DNA from: JBCDBD01 sp039184335
GTDB lineage: Bacteria > Bacteroidota > Bacteroidia > Flavobacteriales > Flavobacteriaceae
Direction of reading: 5' to 3'
Length of the DNA stretch: 64,000 bases
Assembly: GCA_039184335.1 (NCBI GenBank)
Contig: JBCDBD010000006.1
Location: forward strand, 1 to 64,000
Below, in pieces: positions 35,628 through 44,183 of this stretch. The stretch's first letter is position 1; the number at the start of each line of letters is the position of its first letter. The notes beneath the pieces were generated by a model that searched no databases, was not told the origin of the DNA, and saw only the letters and a program-made list of their open reading frames with translations. The translations under genes were made by a program, and so were the position numbers.

Positions 35628-36653
35628 ATGACTCCCCTTCTGCAATTCACCGACAAAGGCATCTACTGTGATGCTGCCGATGTTTATTTAGACCCTTGGA
35701 AACCTGTGGATAAAGCGATCATTACGCATGGGCATGCAGACCATAGCCGTTGGGGGCACCAAAAGTACATCACGCACCATCACAATGTCCCCATCATAAA
35801 ACACCGTTTGGGTAATGTCAACATATTAGGTAAGAAATGGGGAGAACCCTTCAGGGTAAACGGAGTAAGATTTAGTCTACATCCTGCCGGTCATATTGTG
35901 GGTTCTTCTCAAATCAGGGTAGAACATAAAGGCGAGGTATGGGTGTTTACCGGGGATTATAAAATAGAAAATGACGGATTGGCCACACCCTACGAATCGG
36001 TGAAATGCCACACCTTTATCACAGAATGTACTTTTGGTCTGCCCGCATTTCTTTGGAAACCCCAACGAGAGGTAACCGACAACATCAATTCATGGTGGGC
36101 AGAAAATAGTGCCAATGGGCAAACTTCTGTTTTATTTGGATATTCCCTAGGTAAAGCCCAACGATTGTTGAAACATCTAGATCCTTCGATTGGCAAGATA
36201 TATACCCATGGGGCCGTCGAAAACATGACCCAGGTCATACGCGAAATTATTGATTTACCCCCTACCCAACTGATTACCCGCGACACCAAAAAAGAGGCAC
36301 TTAAAGGCAGTATGGTCGTTGCCCCACCTTCGGCCCATGGCAGTGCATGGATCCGTAAAATGGTGCCCTACGTTACCGGCTCAGCGAGCGGTTGGATGGC
36401 TTTTCGAGGAGCACGCCGAAGACGGGCCATTGACAAAGGTTTTGTCTTGAGCGATCATTGCGATTGGCCCGGTCTTTTGCAAGCCATTAAGTCCACTGGT
36501 GCAACGAAAATCATTTGTACCCATGGGTATACCGAAATCTTTTCAAAATACCTGAGGGAATTGGGCTATGACGCCCGAACTGAACAGACCCAGTATGAAG
36601 CAGAACTTGCTGAAATCAATGCTTCAGAAAGTTCTAAAACCGAAGTGGAATGA
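35628..36653 (+). CDS. ligase-associated DNA exonuclease (metallo-beta-lactamase/beta-CASP)
   Basis: 341-aa nuclease of the SNM1/Artemis-like MBL family. The metal site is ITHGHADHSRWG (HxHxDH, about 33-38), then HPAGHIVGSSQI, TGDYK, SDHCDW and CTHGY. It is the exonuclease of the four-gene ligase-associated DNA-repair set (exonuclease, ATP ligase, Lhr-like helicase, PdeM/MPE), known in Pseudomonas and widely in Bacteroidota. It overlaps the ligase gene by 4 nt. Likely acts on single-stranded or damaged ends before ligation. Confidence 0.9.
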   Translation: MTPLLQFTDKGIYCDAADVYLDPWKPVDKAIITHGHADHSRWGHQKYITHHHNVPIIKHRLGNVNILGKKWGEPFRVNGVRFSLHPAGHIVGSSQIRVEHKGEVWVFTGDYKIENDGLATPYESVKCHTFITECTFGLPAFLWKPQREVTDNINSWWAENSANGQTSVLFGYSLGKAQRLLKHLDPSIGKIYTHGAVENMTQVIREIIDLPPTQLITRDTKKEALKGSMVVAPPSAHGSAWIRKMVPYVTGSASGWMAFRGARRRRAIDKGFVLSDHCDWPGLLQAIKSTGATKIICTHGYTEIFSKYLRELGYDARTEQTQYEAELAEINASESSKTEVE

Positions 36654-38275
36654 AAGATTTTGCCGAACTCATTAAAACCTTGGACAGTACCAACAAAACA
36701 AATGTAAAAGTAAACGCCCTTGCACAATATTTTTCTGATGTCAAAGAAAAGGACAAAGTGTGGACCATTGCGATACTTTCACACCGACGGCCCCCAAGGC
36801 CGGTAAACACTACTTTGTTACGGGAGTGGGCCGCAGAGTTGGCCAACATTCCCCTATGGCTGTTCGAAGAGAGTTACCATATTGTCGGCGATCTGGCAGA
36901 GACCATAGCATTGGTGGTCCCTTCTACAAAACAAAGTTCTGAGAAATCGTTGACCGAATTTCTGGAAGAAATGATCTTATTAAAACCAAAAACGGAGGAA
37001 GAAAAGAAAGACTACCTCTTCGAAAACTGGGGCAAGTTGAATTATTATGAACGTTTTGTCTTTACCAAGTTGATTACGGGTGGGTTCCGGATTGGGGTAA
37101 GCCAAAAACTGATGACCAAAGCATTGTCAAAAGCGACAAAAATTGATGAAGATGTATTAGCCTATAAACTGATGGGCAATTGGGATCCAAACACCATTTC
37201 GTTCAACGACTTGGTGCTGGAGGAAAAAGAGACTGATTTTTTGTCTAAGCCCTACCCATTTTATTTGGCATATGCACTAGAAGATAACGCAGCTGATCTG
37301 GGCGATGTTGCCGATTGGTCGGTGGAGCACAAATGGGATGGTATTCGAGCCCAGGTCATTTTGAGAAATGATGGGATTTTCGTTTGGAGCCGGGGCGAGG
37401 AATTGGTCACGGACAAATATCCAGAATTTCAAAAATTTGTAGGGGTACTCCCAAACGGAACTGTCTTGGATGGGGAACTGTTGCCTTACCCCAATGGAGA
37501 AATCGGTTCTTTCAATGACCTACAGACACGGATAGGGCGAAAGACCGTTTCGAAATCCCTTCTAGAAAAAACCCCCATCATTTTAAAAGCTTACGATTTG
37601 TTGGAGTGGCAGGGAAAAGACATTCGACATAAACCTTATAGGGAACGACGTGGACTTTTGGAAGATATGCACAATAGTATCGTCATTCCAAATGAGTGTG
37701 GGAAATCGCTTCTACTTTCAGAACGAATGCAGTTCCCATCTTGGAAAGCTGTTGCCCAAGAGCGGGAAAAGTCACGTAAAAAACGTAGTGAGGGCCTGAT
37801 GCTCAAACGCAACGACTCCCCCTATCAAGTGGGCCGAAAAAAAGGGGATTGGTGGAAATGGAAAGTAGACCCCCTCACCATCGACGCAGTGCTGACCTAT
37901 GCCATGCGTGGCCATGGCCGCCGAAGCAACCTGTTTACCGATTATACCTTCGCCCTTTGGCATGAAAGCGAGGTTGGGGAAAAAGAACTGGTGACATTTG
38001 CCAAAGCCTACTCTGGTTTAACCGATACAGAGTTTCGTGAAGTGGATTCGTGGATCAAAAAAAACACCTTAGAACGTTTTGGGCCGGTACGCAGTGTCAC
38101 TCCCCATCATGTCTTTGAAATTGCCTTTGAGGGCATTGCACTTTCAAAACGTCATAAGAGTGGGGTGGCCACACGATTTCCCCGCATTTTAAGATGGCGA
38201 AAAGATAAAACAATTGAAGAGGCCAATAATTTGGAGGATTTGAAAGCTTTGATTCCAAATAATAATAGCTCGTAA
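36650..38275 (+). CDS. ATP-dependent DNA ligase (ligase-associated repair cluster)
   Basis: 541-aa ATP-dependent DNA ligase. An N-terminal DNA-binding domain (1-200) is followed by the nucleotidyltransferase domain with nucleophile K228 (EHKWDGIRAQ), motif III VLDGELL, motif IV SEGLMLKRNDSPY and motif V WWKWKVDPL. An OB-fold follows (about 415-540). It seals nicks in the cluster's repair pathway; the main replicative ligase of the cell is expected to be NAD-dependent LigA elsewhere. Overlaps the exonuclease by 4 nt; the helicase follows after 108 nt holding a dispersed repeat. Confidence 0.95.
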   Translation: MKDFAELIKTLDSTNKTNVKVNALAQYFSDVKEKDKVWTIAILSHRRPPRPVNTTLLREWAAELANIPLWLFEESYHIVGDLAETIALVVPSTKQSSEKSLTEFLEEMILLKPKTEEEKKDYLFENWGKLNYYERFVFTKLITGGFRIGVSQKLMTKALSKATKIDEDVLAYKLMGNWDPNTISFNDLVLEEKETDFLSKPYPFYLAYALEDNAADLGDVADWSVEHKWDGIRAQVILRNDGIFVWSRGEELVTDKYPEFQKFVGVLPNGTVLDGELLPYPNGEIGSFNDLQTRIGRKTVSKSLLEKTPIILKAYDLLEWQGKDIRHKPYRERRGLLEDMHNSIVIPNECGKSLLLSERMQFPSWKAVAQEREKSRKKRSEGLMLKRNDSPYQVGRKKGDWWKWKVDPLTIDAVLTYAMRGHGRRSNLFTDYTFALWHESEVGEKELVTFAKAYSGLTDTEFREVDSWIKKNTLERFGPVRSVTPHHVFEIAFEGIALSKRHKSGVATRFPRILRWRKDKTIEEANNLEDLKALIPNNNSS

Positions 38276-38286
38276 ATTTGATCCGT

Positions 38287-38366
38287 ATCATTTCGAAATG
38301 AGCAATGTGGTTTCAGAAATCCCAATGAATGTTGTTCTAAGATTTCTCACCTGCGTTCGAAATGAT
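38287..38366. repeat. 80-bp element with 11-bp terminal inverted repeats (MITE/REP-like)
   Basis: Perfect ends ATCATTTCGAA (38287-38297) and TTCGAAATGAT (38356-38366), and a nested inverted pair AGAAATC (38315-38321) / GATTTCT (38341-38347). The words GATTTCTC and TTCGAAATGA recall intergenic repeats common in flavobacteria. It sits between the ligase and helicase genes. A half copy (TTCGAAATGAT) lies at 47726-47736 after mfd. Confidence 0.6.
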
Positions 38367-38383
38367 GTTAAGTATACTTTTCT

Positions 38384-40846
38384 ATGAATCGTAATGAACT
38401 CTTCCATATCGCCACCACTTGGTTTCAGCAACAAGGATGGAAACCCTTTGCCTTTCAAAAAGCGACATGGACCGCCTTTCTACAGGGAAAACATGGCTTG
38501 TTGAACGCCCCCACGGGCAGTGGAAAAACCTATGCGCTTTGGTTTCCAATTGTGTTAACCTACCTCAAGAACAATCCTGATTACAGGACGAAGCACAAAA
38601 AAGGCCTCAAAGCCGTTTGGATTACTCCACTACGGGCCTTATCCCAAGAAATCAAGCAATCGGCAGAACGTATCGTGACCGATTTAGAACTCCCGATGAC
38701 GGTCGGCATACGAACAGGGGACACCTCGACCAAAGAAAGGTCACGACAAAGAAATACCATGCCCGACCTATTGATCACCACACCTGAAAGTCTACAATTA
38801 TTACTTTCCGCGAAGGAGTATGACAAAGTGTTCAAAGCGTGCACGGCCATCGTGGTCGATGAGTGGCATGAATTGTTGGGTACCAAACGGGGCATACAAA
38901 TAGAGCTGGCACTGTCACGATTGAAAACGGTTTGCAAAGACCTTAGAATTTGGGGAATTTCGGCAACCATAGGCAATTTAGAACAGGCACGTCAGGTTTT
39001 GCTTGGGCCTACCACCATAGAATTCGAAAATTCAGTGTTGGTCAAGGCCAAATTGAACAAAAAAATTACGGTCAAGAGTATAGTGCCGAAAGAAATGGAA
39101 ACCTTTCCCTGGCGCGGACATTTGGGCCTTCATCTTCTTGACGAGGTGATACCTATCATCAACGATAGCAAAACCACCCTGCTGTTCACCAATACCCGCA
39201 GTCAATGTGAAATCTGGTTTCAGAAAATACTGGAAAAATACCCCGAATTTGCTGGTGAGATGGCCATGCACCATGGCAGTGTCAACAAAGAAACACGGCT
39301 CTGGGTAGAACAGGCGATACGAAATGAAAGCCTGAAGGCCGTGGTGTGTACCTCTAGCCTCGATCTGGGTGTAGATTTTGCCCCAGTGGAAACGGTCATT
39401 CAAATTGGGGGACCTAAAGGGGTCGCCCGATTTTTACAACGGGCAGGGCGCAGCGGACATCAGCCCGGTAAGGAAAGTGTCATTTATTTTCTACCCACCC
39501 ATGCCATTGAACTCATTGAGGCCTCGGCCCTGCAAAGAGCCATAAAATCAGAGGCTGTCGAAGACCGATTGCCCTATTTGAACAGCTTTGATGTATTGCT
39601 GCAATACCTAACGACCTTGTCAACATCGAATGGGTTCTATCCCGAGGACATTTATCCAGAAATCAAACAGACCTTTTGTTACCAAGCTATTTCAGAAACG
39701 CAGTGGCAGTGGCTGCTGAACTTTTTGGTTATGGGCAGTCAAAGCCTTAAAACCTACGACGAATACAAAAAGGTCGAAGTGGAAGCTGATGGAAGGTTCA
39801 AAATCAACAACCGGGGCATTGCTATGCGGCACCGATTTCAGATTGGCACCATTGTGGGCGACGCCTCTATTGCCGTTCGCTACCAAAAAGGAGGCTATAT
39901 CGGGTCCATTGAAGAATATTTTATTTCAAAATTGGCACCGGGTGATGTATTTACCTTTGCCGGGCGCAATTTAGAGTTCATTCGCATAAAAGGAATGCAA
40001 GCGCACGTGCGAAATTCAAACAAAAGAACGAACAAGGTGCCCAGTTGGATGGGTGGTCGTTTGAGCTTCTCGGCGCAGATGTCGGAATTACTCCGTGAAG
40101 AGCTCTACACTGCAGGTCTTAAAACCTCAAAACAATCACGTGAAATCAGGTCACTTGCTCCAATGTTCGCTAAACAATGGGAAGAGAGCATTGTGCCCAA
40201 ACCTGATGAATTTTTGATCGAGACCTTCAAGACACGTGATGGGTACCACCATATTTTTTATCCCTTTGAAGGCCGTGGGGTACATGAGGCCATGAGCAGT
40301 TTGCTGTCTTATCGCATTAGTTTGCTTACGCCAATTACCTGTTCCCTAGCTTATAATGATTATGGTTTTGAAATGTTTTCAGATAAGCCCATTGATATTC
40401 AAGCGGTATTGGACAATGACCTGTTTACCACAGCATATATGCTATCGGATCTTGAAAAGAGCTTGAATTCGAATGAAATGGCTCGTCGAAAATTCAGGGA
40501 TATCGCCGTTATCAGCGGTATGGTCTTTACGGGCTATCCTGATAAAGGCATTAAAATGAAGCACTTGCAGAGCAGTTCGCAGTTATTGTTTGATGTTTTC
40601 AAGGACTTTGAAGCAGACAATCTGCTCTTTCAACAAGCATTTACCGAAACCTTTGAGCACCAATTGGAAGAGGGGCGTTTGCGCTTTGCCTTAGAACGGA
40701 TAGCCGAACAACAAATCGTCTGGAGAGCATGTAAAAAGCCAACCCCCTTTTCCTTCCCGCTGATTACCGATCGGTTACGGGAAAAACTCTCCAATGAAAA
40801 GTTGGCCGACCGTATCAAGCGTATGACCAAGATTTTGACAAAATGA
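38384..40846 (+). CDS. ligase-associated DNA damage response DEXH-box helicase (Lhr-like)
   Basis: 820-aa superfamily 2 helicase of the Lhr-Core type. Walker A NAPTGSGKTYA is at about 41-51, Walker B VVDEWHELLGTKRG near 165, SAT as GISATIGN, and motif VI FLQRAGRSGHQPG near 360. A winged-helix and Lhr-specific beta-barrel C-terminal region follows (DUF4921/Lhr core). It is an ATP-driven 3'-5' DNA translocase working with the ligase, exonuclease and PdeM in repair (family knowledge). In other genomes pdeM follows directly, but here three unrelated genes intervene. Confidence 0.93.
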   Translation: MNRNELFHIATTWFQQQGWKPFAFQKATWTAFLQGKHGLLNAPTGSGKTYALWFPIVLTYLKNNPDYRTKHKKGLKAVWITPLRALSQEIKQSAERIVTDLELPMTVGIRTGDTSTKERSRQRNTMPDLLITTPESLQLLLSAKEYDKVFKACTAIVVDEWHELLGTKRGIQIELALSRLKTVCKDLRIWGISATIGNLEQARQVLLGPTTIEFENSVLVKAKLNKKITVKSIVPKEMETFPWRGHLGLHLLDEVIPIINDSKTTLLFTNTRSQCEIWFQKILEKYPEFAGEMAMHHGSVNKETRLWVEQAIRNESLKAVVCTSSLDLGVDFAPVETVIQIGGPKGVARFLQRAGRSGHQPGKESVIYFLPTHAIELIEASALQRAIKSEAVEDRLPYLNSFDVLLQYLTTLSTSNGFYPEDIYPEIKQTFCYQAISETQWQWLLNFLVMGSQSLKTYDEYKKVEVEADGRFKINNRGIAMRHRFQIGTIVGDASIAVRYQKGGYIGSIEEYFISKLAPGDVFTFAGRNLEFIRIKGMQAHVRNSNKRTNKVPSWMGGRLSFSAQMSELLREELYTAGLKTSKQSREIRSLAPMFAKQWEESIVPKPDEFLIETFKTRDGYHHIFYPFEGRGVHEAMSSLLSYRISLLTPITCSLAYNDYGFEMFSDKPIDIQAVLDNDLFTTAYMLSDLEKSLNSNEMARRKFRDIAVISGMVFTGYPDKGIKMKHLQSSSQLLFDVFKDFEADNLLFQQAFTETFEHQLEEGRLRFALERIAEQQIVWRACKKPTPFSFPLITDRLREKLSNEKLADRIKRMTKILTK

Positions 40847-40854
40847 AGAATACG

Positions 40855-41211
40855 CTATCGCGCAAAACCACCAATAGGTTTCATGTAAATTGGACCTAAC
40901 CCAGCAACAGCATCTTTGAGTTTTTGGGGCAATTCACTAAAAACCACAAAGCGGGTGACCGTTACAGCTTGCATGAACCGTTCTGCAAAAGTTGACCATG
41001 TTCCCAAATGGGCCATGGTGGCTGCTTCATCAGCATATCTTTCATACACATGAAGCGACTTGCCGTCTGCTGCCAAGGTCCACTCATAATGTAAGGTGCC
41101 CGGCTCTTTGGAAACCGTACCCACCATCTCTTGCATCAACGTTTCCAAAACTTCTTTCTGTCCATCTTTTATGGTTCCCTCCAAAGTCCAAATCACATTA
41201 TTTTCTCTCAT
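40855..41211 (-). CDS. antibiotic biosynthesis monooxygenase (ABM) domain protein, putative quinol monooxygenase
   Basis: 118-aa single ABM domain. It has TLEGTIKDGQKEVLETLMQEMV at the start, EPGTLHYEW with the typical L-x-Y-E strand, and ERYADEAATMAHLGT. Related enzymes (YgiN, quinol monooxygenase) oxidise quinols without cofactor. Minus strand, 46 nt after the alcohol dehydrogenase gene, so the two are co-transcribed from the region facing the HxlR regulator. The combination suggests detoxification of quinones or other electrophiles. Confidence 0.85.
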   Translation of the reverse strand: MRENNVIWTLEGTIKDGQKEVLETLMQEMVGTVSKEPGTLHYEWTLAADGKSLHVYERYADEAATMAHLGTWSTFAERFMQAVTVTRFVVFSELPQKLKDAVAGLGPIYMKPIGGFAR

Positions 41212-41257
41212 TACTTGAATTTTAGATCCGTTATACTTCCCTTTTTATGATATTTAT

Positions 41258-42265
41258 TTACCCTATTCCGTCCAAAACGTTTTTCCCAATAACCTTCCCA
41301 CTTTCCTGAATGCGATGCGCTTCCATTAGGGTAGCTGCACTCATCGTACCTAAATGATGGTTTGCTGTAGAAATCAAGGTGCCATTGTCTACGAGTTCAG
41401 AAATACTGTTAAGCAGTTGGTGCTGTACATTCATATCTTGGGTTTGAAACATGGAACGGGCAAACATAAACTCCCAACTGAAACTCAATGCCTTGAATTT
41501 TATCGCAGCAATATCCAAATGTTTGGGATCATCGATAATGGCTATATGTCCACGAGGTTTGATTAACGCTACGATAGCGGGAAAATGTTGTTCGGTACCA
41601 TTCAATGATGCCACATATTTGGGTTGAAGATTGATTTCGTTCATCTGGTCCACTAAAGATTCACGATGGTTAATGACATGATCGGCACCCATTTTTTTGA
41701 CCCAATCCATAGTTTCTTGACGAGAAGCTGTGGCAATCACCTTAAGTCCGGTCAATTGTTTGGCCAACTGTATCAGTAGAGATCCAACACCTCCGGCAGC
41801 CCCTAAAATAAGAAGGGATTCTCCGCTTTCTTTGCCTTTTTTAATTCCGAAGCAATCGAAAATAATCTCCCAGGCAGTAATCGAGGTCAGTGGAAAACCT
41901 GCTGCCGCTGCAAACCCGATTGACTTGGGTTTTCTCCCCACAATACGTTCATCAACCGCATGATATTCAGCATTGGTGCCTGGTCGCGTAAAGTCTCCTG
42001 CATAAAACACCTCATCACCTACTTTGAAATTCTTCACCCCATCGCCTACTTCAGTCACAATTCCAGCAGCATCGTAACCGAGTATCTTGTTTCCCTTTTC
42101 CGGTTCAACAAAGGAACGGACCTTCACATCAACAGGGTTTACAGAGACTCCTTTGATATGCACCAATACATCTCGATCCCTTATTTTGGGCAACGCTGTC
42201 TCAAAATCGACCAATGCACCCGCTGCACTTATCGGACCTGCTGTTTGATACCCTATTGCTTTCAT
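41258..42265 (-). CDS. zinc-type alcohol dehydrogenase/quinone oxidoreductase-like protein
   Basis: 335-aa medium-chain dehydrogenase/reductase of the ZADH/quinone-reductase group. The GroES-like N-domain has GVSVNPVDVKVR and LGYDAAGIV. The Rossmann NADPH site is LILGAAGGVGSLLIQLAKQL at about 150-170, followed by GADHVINHRE. Catalytic zinc ligands are absent, consistent with a quinone or enone reductase. It faces the hxlR gene across 162 nt with a dyad operator, the classical arrangement for HxlR/YodB-controlled electrophile defence. Confidence 0.88.
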   Translation of the reverse strand: MKAIGYQTAGPISAAGALVDFETALPKIRDRDVLVHIKGVSVNPVDVKVRSFVEPEKGNKILGYDAAGIVTEVGDGVKNFKVGDEVFYAGDFTRPGTNAEYHAVDERIVGRKPKSIGFAAAAGFPLTSITAWEIIFDCFGIKKGKESGESLLILGAAGGVGSLLIQLAKQLTGLKVIATASRQETMDWVKKMGADHVINHRESLVDQMNEINLQPKYVASLNGTEQHFPAIVALIKPRGHIAIIDDPKHLDIAAIKFKALSFSWEFMFARSMFQTQDMNVQHQLLNSISELVDNGTLISTANHHLGTMSAATLMEAHRIQESGKVIGKNVLDGIG

Positions 42266-42349
42266 GACTTTTTGATTATTCGATTACTACTATTTACGCT
42301 ATTTGCCATATATGGGCAGCATTCTTACTTTTATGCTATAAAACCTATA

Positions 42350-42377
42350 GCTTCAAAACTATGTATAGTTTGAAAGC
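42350..42377. promoter_or_regulatory. HxlR operator (dyad) between the dehydrogenase and hxlR
   Basis: GCTTCAAAACTAT, spacer GT, ATAGTTTGAAAGC: 11 of 13 arm positions pair, with a perfect 7-bp core AAACTAT-GT-ATAGTTT (42356-42371). It lies 50 nt upstream of the hxlR start and 84 nt upstream of the dehydrogenase start. Confidence 0.7.
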
Positions 42378-42427
42378 CGTGCAATAACGGTCAAAAAGGA
42401 TAGTAGTACTTTTTACAATAATTTCAT

Positions 42428-42763
42428 ATGTATACCATAAAAGGAAAAACCTACCCGTGCTGTACCAGTGTCACCATGGGCATCATTGGGGGAAAATGGA
42501 AATCGGTCATTCTGTTTTACCTGATTGATGGCCCCTTACGCTACAGTGAACTAAAAAAATGCATCAATGGGGTCACCGAGAGAACCCTGAGCCTTCAACT
42601 GAAAGCACTGGAAGAAGATGGGGTTGTCAAGAGAAAGGTGTTTGCCACCAAGCCTCCCTTAAAAGTGGAATATGCATTGACCGACTTTGGCAAAACACTC
42701 ATCCCCTTACTGCAGTCCATTGCCAATTGGGGTGATTTTGTAGTAGCACATTACGCAGAATGA
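42428..42763 (+). CDS. HxlR-family (DUF24) redox-type regulator
   Basis: 111-aa winged-helix regulator of the HxlR/DUF24 class. It shows CCTSVTMGIIGGKWKSVILFYL with the conserved Cys near the N-terminus, which senses quinones and aldehydes in YodB/HypR relatives. LRYSELKKCINGVTERTLSLQLKALEEDGVVKRKVF forms the HTH and wing. It is divergent from the dehydrogenase/ABM pair across a dyad. Unusually, its stop overlaps the pdeM start by 4 nt (ATGA), so it is translated together with a DNA-repair nuclease. Confidence 0.92.
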   Translation: MYTIKGKTYPCCTSVTMGIIGGKWKSVILFYLIDGPLRYSELKKCINGVTERTLSLQLKALEEDGVVKRKVFATKPPLKVEYALTDFGKTLIPLLQSIANWGDFVVAHYAE

Positions 42764-43392
42764 CCCAATCCATATCCATTCTCGACCAAGAATTCATCCT
42801 CCACCCACTGGGCGGTATATTTTGGGTCGAAAAATCACTGCTACTCATCAGTGATGTGCATTTGGGCAAAGTGGCCCATTTCAGAAAATTTGGTGCTGCC
42901 GTGCCACGAAAGGCCATACATAAAAACTATCTGTTGCTGGACCAAATTGTTATGGAGTTTCAACCTTTCCAAATCTGTTTTTTGGGTGACCTTTTTCACT
43001 CATCGTTGAACAATGAATGGGCATTTTTTGAAAATTGGGTCGGTAAAACGCCTGCCAAGATCATTCTGGTTTCTGGAAACCATGACATTATTGCCCCTGA
43101 AAAGTTTGAAAACCTCCACATTGAGATTTTTTCAGAGTTGTTGATAGCGCCCTTTCTTTTGACCCACCATCCGACCCAACGGGAGCATACCTTCAATTTT
43201 TGTGGCCATCTACATCCCGCGGTAAAATTGAAGGGCTTTGGCAGACAGCGGTTACGCCTTCCTTGTTTTTTTAAGACAACGAACCAAATGATATTGCCCG
43301 CATTCGGTGAATTTACCGGAACCCACACCATAACCCCTACAGCTCAGGATACTGTATATGCCATCGCAGACAATACGGTTATCGCCCTCTAG
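42760..43392 (+). CDS. pdeM: ligase-associated DNA damage response endonuclease PdeM (MPE)
   Basis: 210-aa metallophosphoesterase. Metal-site motifs are D32-V-H34 (SDVHLGK), GD in FLGDLFHS near 76, GNHD at 106-109, a LTHHP histidine and GHLHP at 149-153. The characterised Pseudomonas MPE is a manganese-dependent single-strand DNA endonuclease encoded with the Lhr-like helicase, exonuclease and ligase. Here it is separated from them by ABM, dehydrogenase and hxlR and instead overlaps hxlR. Convergent with the SMUG2-type gene, with stops overlapping by 4 nt. Confidence 0.93.
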   Translation: MTQSISILDQEFILHPLGGIFWVEKSLLLISDVHLGKVAHFRKFGAAVPRKAIHKNYLLLDQIVMEFQPFQICFLGDLFHSSLNNEWAFFENWVGKTPAKIILVSGNHDIIAPEKFENLHIEIFSELLIAPFLLTHHPTQREHTFNFCGHLHPAVKLKGFGRQRLRLPCFFKTTNQMILPAFGEFTGTHTITPTAQDTVYAIADNTVIAL

Positions 43393-44069
43393 GTCAATTG
43401 GCCCAAAAAATGCTCTAAGTATTCAGGGATCTGTTTTGATTTGTATTGTGCGATATAGCGTGGATGATCGAACACCACCAATGTCTCGAACAACTTCTCC
43501 CGGTCGTTGATCCGTTTGAGGTATTTGGCATTCTTCTTTCCCAATACATAACACGTTTCAGTATTTATCCCAAAAGCGATTTGTTTCTTTAATCCAATCA
43601 CCATAAAGTCATACAATGTTTCAAAAAGCTGTTCATCGTCATAATAATTGCAGTTGACCCAATTGCCTTTTTTGCTTTGGGTCACAAAACCCAGGGGGCA
43701 TACCGAGTTGATATAGTACCGACCATAAAAGCATTCCGCACCCCCATAAGCTTCGATAAGATCATAGACAAAGACCGAGGAAGGTTCATGGGTCTGTACC
43801 GATCCAATGGCTATACCACATACCTCGGTCAAGCGCTTTGTATCTGTAAATGGAATTCCGGTAGCTCCCGCACCCAAACGTCCGGGATTGATTCCCAGAA
43901 TGAGGTGACGCTGATGGCAGTCATCATAAAATTTTTTGTAGAAATGTCTTGAAATGTTACCCACTTCTTGATTTTCAACAAAAGGATTGAGTGACTTGAT
44001 TCCTTTGATCGGTTCTTCAGGCAGCCAAAGCTTGCGGTTAAAGTTGATGACATGGTCGGCAAAAGTCAT
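43389..44069 (-). CDS. SMUG2-type uracil-DNA glycosylase family protein (DUF4918)
   Basis: 226-aa member of the uracil-DNA glycosylase superfamily close to SMUG2. The catalytic motif LGINPGRLGAGATGIPFTD is at about 57-75 and the second motif VVFDHPRYIAQY carries the HP near residue 202. It removes uracil or oxidised bases from DNA (family knowledge); exact substrate range not shown. It is divergent from mfd and convergent with pdeM, extending the DNA-repair island. Confidence 0.88.
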   Translation of the reverse strand: MTFADHVINFNRKLWLPEEPIKGIKSLNPFVENQEVGNISRHFYKKFYDDCHQRHLILGINPGRLGAGATGIPFTDTKRLTEVCGIAIGSVQTHEPSSVFVYDLIEAYGGAECFYGRYYINSVCPLGFVTQSKKGNWVNCNYYDDEQLFETLYDFMVIGLKKQIAFGINTETCYVLGKKNAKYLKRINDREKLFETLVVFDHPRYIAQYKSKQIPEYLEHFLGQLT

Positions 44070-44136
44070 GGTTCTGTTATTGGTGCTTGCCTAAATATAA
44101 GACAATGGGCCGTATTTGCATTATCGAAGATCAGCA

Positions 44137-44167
44137 TTGCACACTCTGGAGCCACGACCTATATTTG
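44137..44167 (+). promoter_or_regulatory. promoter of mfd
   Basis: TTG (44137-44139) and TATATTTG (44160-44167) spaced 20 nt match the Bacteroidota -33/-7 pattern. It lies downstream of the longest in-frame start (44052) and so excludes it. Confidence 0.65.
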
Positions 44168-44183
44168 CAGCAAATTCAATGGA

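Noticed and set aside
44052..44183. Upstream extension of mfd
   Set aside because: It overlaps the start of the SMUG2 gene, has no Mfd-like sequence and contains a clear promoter (44137-44167).
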